Below, in pieces: positions 60,334-64,000 of a stretch of 64,000 nucleotides of DNA; position 1 is the first letter of the stretch; each line of letters begins with the position of its first letter. The translations under genes and the position numbers were made by a program. The stretch is taken from NCBI GenBank assembly GCA_016197405.1, contig JACPVR010000005.1:62001-126000 (forward strand), written 5' to 3'. The DNA is from Mycobacterium sp. (GTDB lineage Bacteria > Actinomycetota > Actinomycetes > Mycobacteriales > Mycobacteriaceae). The notes beneath the pieces are model-generated. The model did no database searches, was not told the origin of the DNA, and saw only the letters and a list, made by a program, of their open reading frames with translations.

Positions 60334-61028
60334 CCGGCGTCGGCGACCTCGGCCGGTTCGGCGGCCTGCGCGGCGTGCACCGCGCGTTGCGCGGCCCGGA
60401 TCGCCAGGTAGGTCGCCAGCGCGGCGACCGCGGTCAGCGGCCAGCCCATCGCGATGCGGGCGAAGCCCAGCCAGCCGGTCTGGTCGGCGTCGTAGAGCTG
60501 GTGCTGCACGACGAAACGCGCCCCGAACACCAGAACCCAGGTGAGGGTCGCGATGTCGAAAGCGACGACGGCGCGGCGCACCGTGCGCCAGTGGTAGCCG
60601 TGCCCGTTCACCCAGCTCCACACATAACCGACAATCGGCCGGCGGATCAGGATGGAGAGCGCGAAAACGGTGGCCCAGGCCAGCGACATCCAGATGCCGA
60701 GCAGGAAATAGCCCTTGGCGGCGCCGACCAGCCAGGCGATCAGCGCGCAGAATCCCACTCCGATGAAACCGGAGACGGCCGGCTGGGCGGATTCCTTACG
60801 CGCCAGCCGCCAGACGAGGATCAGTGCGGCGATGACGAGTGCCGACCCGATTGCAGCGGGCAGTCCGAAGGCGGTGTTGACCGGGACGAACGCGATGACG
60901 GGCAGCGAGGAGTAGATCAGGCCGCTGATGCCACCCATCTGGTCGAGCATCGCCTGGGCGGTGGTACGGCTCGCGGGCTCGCTCGGCTCGACGGGGTCGG
61001 TGCTGACGCTGTTTTCTGCCGAACTCAA
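60330..61028 (-). CDS. DUF3159 membrane protein
   Basis: 232 aa from a TTG that overlaps the OB-fold stop (TTGA). Six to seven hydrophobic helices; conserved segment MLDQMGGISGLIYSSLPVIA. A conserved actinobacterial integral membrane protein at the Rv2693c position. Function unknown. The TTG start is weakly supported; a downstream internal methionine (after AQA) would lose part of the conserved region. Confidence 0.82.
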   Translation of the reverse strand: MSSAENSVSTDPVEPSEPASRTTAQAMLDQMGGISGLIYSSLPVIAFVPVNTAFGLPAAIGSALVIAALILVWRLARKESAQPAVSGFIGVGFCALIAWLVGAAKGYFLLGIWMSLAWATVFALSILIRRPIVGYVWSWVNGHGYHWRTVRRAVVAFDIATLTWVLVFGARFVVQHQLYDADQTGWLGFARIAMGWPLTAVAALATYLAIRAAQRAVHAAQAAEPAEVADAG

Positions 61029-61396
61029 CGCTGGATCTCGTAATGCGGGTTGTAGATCGCCTTGGTGCCGTTGTCCAGCGTGCCCATCCGGCCGCGAACC
61101 CGCAGTGTGCGCCCGGAGTCGATGCCGGGGATGCGGCGCTGCCCGAGCCACACCAGGGTGACGGTGTCGGTGCCGTCGAACAATTCGGCGCGCACACCAC
61201 CCGCGCACCCCTTGGCGTTGGCTTCCACGCTGCGCAGCGTGCCCACCATGGTGACTTCTTGACCGCGTTGACAGTCGATGGCGCGATGCGCGCCGGTGCT
61301 GGCGACTTCGTCGGCCATTTCGTCGACGTCTCGCTGCTCGGGATCGGCCGTCAAACGGCGGCTGAGCCGCCGCAGATAACCTTCGGCCGTGGCCAT
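61025..61396 (-). CDS. OB-fold nucleic-acid-binding protein
   Basis: 123 aa from the ATG at 61396. An OB fold is visible: VTMVGTLRSVEANAKGC, AELFDGTDTVTLVWLGQRRI, TLRVRGRMGTLD. Matches Rv2694c. Probably binds single-stranded nucleic acid; possible role in DNA maintenance. Coupled to the DUF3159 gene. Confidence 0.82.
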   Translation of the reverse strand: MATAEGYLRRLSRRLTADPEQRDVDEMADEVASTGAHRAIDCQRGQEVTMVGTLRSVEANAKGCAGGVRAELFDGTDTVTLVWLGQRRIPGIDSGRTLRVRGRMGTLDNGTKAIYNPHYEIQR

Positions 61397-61543
61397 GGCG
61401 TCTCCTGATAGCTGTGCTGGACCCGGTGCGGATTCCCGTCCGGGACCTATTGCAAACGCCACCGTAGACCCCTTGGTTCCCGAATGCCACGCCGCACGAC
61501 GGTGAAGGTGGGTGTTTCGTCACACACCAGGCACGATCGAACA

Positions 61544-62242
61544 ATGGCAGTTGATCTCCGCGACGTCCCGACCGTTCTGCTGCCGGGCACCGGTTCCGAC
61601 GATGACTACGTCTACCGGGCGTTTTCACCTGCCTTGCACGCGGTGGGGGCGCTCGCGGTCCCGCATGCGCCGCAGCCCGGACGGTTGATCGCGGGGTATC
61701 ACGATGCCCTGGCGGAAGCCGCCGCGCAGGGCCCGATCGCCGTCGCGGGCGTGTCGCTGGGCGCCGCGGTGGCCGCCGCGTGGGCCATCGCGCATCCCGG
61801 CACGGTGGTGGCGGTGCTGGCGGCGCTGCCGGCCTGGACCGGTCCCCCGCACGACGCACCGGCCGCCGCGGCCGCGCGGCAGACGGCCCACGAACTGCGC
61901 CGCGACGGCCTGGGCGCCACCACGGCGCGCATGCAGGCGTCCAGTCCGGCCTGGCTGGCCGCCGAGCTGACCCGCTCGTGGGTGGGTCAGTGGCCCGATC
62001 TGCCCGATGCGATGGACGAGGCTGCCGCATACGTGGCGCCCACCGGTCCGCAGTTGGAGACGTTGCGCGCGCCGCTGGGTGTGGTCTCGGCGACCGATGA
62101 TCCGATCCATCCCCTCGAAGTCGGGGTGGAGTGGGTGGCCGCCGCACCGCAGGCAGCGCTGCAGACCGTGACACTGGCGCAGATCGGCGTCGATCCGGCC
62201 GCACTCGGTGCGGCCGCGCTGGCCGCCCTCGCGGAGCTGTGA
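61544..62242 (+). CDS. Alpha/beta hydrolase
   Basis: 232 aa. Elbow GVSLGAAVAAAWA with the serine, and oxyanion region LLPGTGSDDDYVY. Conserved late Asp in VSATDDPIHP; no obvious terminal His motif, so the triad is incomplete on inspection. Matches Rv2695. Start ATG 61544 is at the beginning of the fold. Substrate unknown. Confidence 0.8.
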   Translation: MAVDLRDVPTVLLPGTGSDDDYVYRAFSPALHAVGALAVPHAPQPGRLIAGYHDALAEAAAQGPIAVAGVSLGAAVAAAWAIAHPGTVVAVLAALPAWTGPPHDAPAAAAARQTAHELRRDGLGATTARMQASSPAWLAAELTRSWVGQWPDLPDAMDEAAAYVAPTGPQLETLRAPLGVVSATDDPIHPLEVGVEWVAAAPQAALQTVTLAQIGVDPAALGAAALAALAEL

Positions 62243-62249
62243 GCGGCGC

Positions 62250-62969
62250 TCAGCCGCCGGTGATGGTGCGCAGCTGCTGCATCGCCGAACCCTGCGTCGA
62301 CCGCCGTGCCGCCGGGGTCGGCGGTTCGGGCTCCTGCGGTGCGACCTGCTGGGCGCCCTGAGCCGCGGCGGCCTGCTCGGCGGCGGCACGCAGCTGCGCG
62401 GCCATCGGCTCGGGCAGCTGCACCTGCAGCGGTGTGCGCACCGGCAGTGGGACATCACCGCGCCGGACGACGGTGTCCGCCAGCGCCGTTCGCGCCTCGA
62501 CGGTCAGCGCGCCGATGGTTTCGCGGCTGCCGTTGACCACACAGCGGATCATCCAGCGGTAGCCGTCGACGCCGATGAAGCGCACCGCACCGGAGGCCAT
62601 ACCGACCACCTCGCGGCCCCACGGACCGGTCTCGATGCTGACCTCGGCGGAATCCTTGCGCAGTGAGTCGGCCAGTTCGGCCGCCACCTCACGCCACAGG
62701 CCCGCGCTCTTGGGCGCCGCGTAGGCCGCCACCGTGAACCGGCCGTTGGGTGTGACCACCCAGACCGCGCTGGGCACGCCGCCCTCGTTGACCTCGACCT
62801 GCACCTGGCCTGCCGCCGGCAGTGGGATCAGCACCGAACCCAGGTCCAGTCGACCGACCGCGGCGACCTCGTGGTCGTCGAAATCGTCGATGTCGAAGGG
62901 ACCTTCGAAATCATCGCCGGCCTGCGCCGCGGTGCCGTCGTCGTCCTTGTTTTGCTTTCCGAATGCCAT
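62250..62969 (-). CDS. DUF3710 protein
   Basis: 239 aa. An acidic, aspartate-rich N-terminus (DDFEGPFDIDDFDDHE) precedes the DUF3710 core (GSVLIPLPAAGQVQVEV, VNEGGVPSAVWVVTPNGRF). The start ATG shares one base with the dut stop (TGATG), so it is coupled to dut. Matches Rv2696c. Function unknown. Confidence 0.87.
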   Translation of the reverse strand: MAFGKQNKDDDGTAAQAGDDFEGPFDIDDFDDHEVAAVGRLDLGSVLIPLPAAGQVQVEVNEGGVPSAVWVVTPNGRFTVAAYAAPKSAGLWREVAAELADSLRKDSAEVSIETGPWGREVVGMASGAVRFIGVDGYRWMIRCVVNGSRETIGALTVEARTALADTVVRRGDVPLPVRTPLQVQLPEPMAAQLRAAAEQAAAAQGAQQVAPQEPEPPTPAARRSTQGSAMQQLRTITGG

Positions 62970-63433
62970 CACAGACTCGCATGTCCTCCCGAAGAACCGT
63001 GGCCGCCTTCGCCACGGGTAGTGTCCCCCAGCCCGGCTTCGTCGAACGACGCGACCTCGACGAGATCGGGCAATTCGACGCGCTGAACCAGCAGTTGCGC
63101 GATCCGGTCGCCGCGGTTGATCGTGATCGGCTCGCTCGGATCGAGGTTGATCAGTGACACCTTGATCTCGCCGCGGTAGCCGGCATCGACCGTGCCGGGG
63201 CTGTTGACGATCGAAAGACCAACGCGCGCAGCCAATCCCGACCGCGGGTGGACCAACCCCACCATGCCCATCGGAATCGCGACCGCAATACCGGTGCCGA
63301 CCAGGGCACGATGGCCCGGCGCCAGCTCCACGTCGATCGCGCTGTAGAGGTCCACACCGGCGTCGCCGGCATGTGCGCGCACGGGCAGCGGAAGCTCGGG
63401 GTCCAGACGGACGACCGCAACAGGGGTGGACAC
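62969..63433 (-). CDS. dut: dUTP diphosphatase
   Basis: 154 aa trimeric dUTPase. Motifs: [44 protein letters not shown] and the C-terminal [18 protein letters not shown] arm. Removes dUTP and supplies dUMP. Matches Rv2697c; leads the dut-DUF3710 operon. Confidence 0.96.
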   Translation of the reverse strand: MSTPVAVVRLDPELPLPVRAHAGDAGVDLYSAIDVELAPGHRALVGTGIAVAIPMGMVGLVHPRSGLAARVGLSIVNSPGTVDAGYRGEIKVSLINLDPSEPITINRGDRIAQLLVQRVELPDLVEVASFDEAGLGDTTRGEGGHGSSGGHASL

Positions 63434-63458
63434 GAGGCAGAAGACTACTCTTGGCCGC

Positions 63459-63935
63459 GTGTCTGGTTCGCGTGTGACCTCGCTGACCGTGCGGTACCGC
63501 GAGCGGTTGTGGGTGCCCTGGTGGTGGTGGCCCCTTGGCTACGGCCTGGCGTCGTTGATCGCGCTGGAGATCAATGCCGCGCTGTGGACGGCGCCGAACT
63601 GGGTCGGCTTCGTGATCATGTTCGTCATCGCGACCGGCGCACTGCTATGGCTGGGACGCGCCGAGGTGCGCGTCGTCGACACCGGCGACACCGTCGAACT
63701 GTGGGCCGGACAGGCGCACCTGCCCGCCTCGGTGATCGCGCGCACCGCCGAGATACCGCGCACCGCCAAATCGGCGGCCCTGGGTCGTCAGCTCGATCCC
63801 GCCGCATTCGTGCTGCACCGCGGCTGGGTCGGCCCGATGCTGTTGGCCGTGCTCGACGATCCCGACGACCCGACGCCGTACTGGCTGATCAGCAGCCGGC
63901 ACCCGGACCGCGTGCTCTCGGCCCTGCGAAGCTGA
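63459..63935 (+). CDS. DUF3093 membrane protein
   Basis: 158 aa from a GTG. Two hydrophobic segments ([19 protein letters not shown] and [19 protein letters not shown]) at the N-terminus, then a soluble beta-rich part. Matches Rv2698. Divergent from dut with 25 bp between starts, so their promoters overlap. Function unknown. Confidence 0.86.
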   Translation: MSGSRVTSLTVRYRERLWVPWWWWPLGYGLASLIALEINAALWTAPNWVGFVIMFVIATGALLWLGRAEVRVVDTGDTVELWAGQAHLPASVIARTAEIPRTAKSAALGRQLDPAAFVLHRGWVGPMLLAVLDDPDDPTPYWLISSRHPDRVLSALRS

Positions 63936-63971
63936 CCCCCGAATCGCTTCGCGTGCGCTGAATTCGCGGAG

Positions 63972-64000
63972 TCAGGCCGCGCAATCGGTGCAGATCATCA
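63972..64000 (-). CDS. C-terminus of DUF4193 protein (truncated at window edge)
   Basis: The reverse strand reads ...MICTDCAA and a stop at 63972-63974. By synteny with Rv2699c this is the end of a DUF4193 protein, a small conserved actinobacterial protein ending in a CxxC motif. The rest lies outside the window. Confidence 0.6.

Noticed and set aside
60330..62204. 624-aa leftward fusion protein
   Set aside because: The frame upstream of 61028 is a read-through of high-GC DNA crossing the OB-fold and hydrolase genes; only the last 232 codons look real.

Overview
This 64-kb window is high-GC actinobacterial DNA from a mycobacterium, most likely a rapidly growing Mycolicibacterium-type species. 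From about 36.4 kb to the right edge the gene order follows the Mycobacterium tuberculosis Rv2667-Rv2699c block: clpC2, an exported protein, a GNAT enzyme, the AFG1/ZapE ATPase, a RibD-like reductase, a lipoprotein hydrolase, aftC, msrB, hemQ-hemY-hemE, a DUF3000 gene, RNase D, dxs, an RNA methyltransferase, an APC permease, ceoB-ceoC, the DUF3159 and OB-fold genes, a hydrolase, the DUF3710 gene, dut and the DUF3093 gene. The differences I can see are a GGDEF-EAL protein where Rv2675c would sit, no echA15, a secreted lipase inserted, and nhaA downstream of dxs.

The left half is accessory DNA arranged around a tRNA cluster. (1) Bases 1 to about 9.1 kb hold part of a phage-related element: a truncated primase/RepA-type ATPase, a two-armed iteron-like array, a membrane protein, a HTH/small-terminase-like protein, a large terminase, a serine recombinase, and a tightly overlapping cassette of small proteins ending in an HEAGH metallopeptidase. 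No portal or tail genes are recognisable. (2) Bases 9.2-12.65 kb look like a lower-GC defence island: a beta-class DNA methyltransferase fused to an Mrr-like nuclease, facing a translationally coupled DUF262 + HEPN pair. It ends at the 3' end of a tRNA-Val(CAC) gene. (3) A small secreted protein and tRNA-Gly, tRNA-Cys and tRNA-Val(GAC) follow.

(4) Bases 13,747-30,051 are a 16.3-kb integrated element bounded by a perfect 35-bp direct repeat of the tRNA-Val(GAC) 3' end. From memory this is the same tRNA context used by the phiRv2 prophage of M. tuberculosis. A long leftward gene set runs from a tyrosine integrase through an excisionase-like protein, zinc-ribbon proteins, a P4-type primase-helicase, a WhiB-like protein, HTH proteins, an HNH nuclease and a 1,242-aa tape-measure protein. 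There is no capsid, portal, terminase, tail-tube or lysis gene, so this is a satellite-like element carrying only a tail-length gene. Its left end has two small rightward genes, a clear terminator, and then about 1 kb without credible genes that is packed with many perfect hairpins of unrelated sequence, a 25-bp long-range inverted repeat and a 30-bp direct repeat. This is the best candidate in the window for something undescribed, possibly a large structured RNA. A probable toxin-antitoxin-like pair with a near-consensus promoter lies beside it.

(5) Bases 30.3-36.3 kb are a transition zone: an unidentified 302-aa protein, a divergent MocR regulator/PfpI pair, a stand-alone response regulator and several small membrane or zinc proteins. 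(6) The core block begins at clpC2, whose two identical-arm operators coincide with the -35 and -10 of an apparently leaderless promoter. The core genes serve haem synthesis by the coproporphyrin route, isoprenoid synthesis (dxs), arabinan assembly (aftC), potassium uptake (ceoBC), nucleotide hygiene (dut), RNA modification and processing, and second-messenger signalling.
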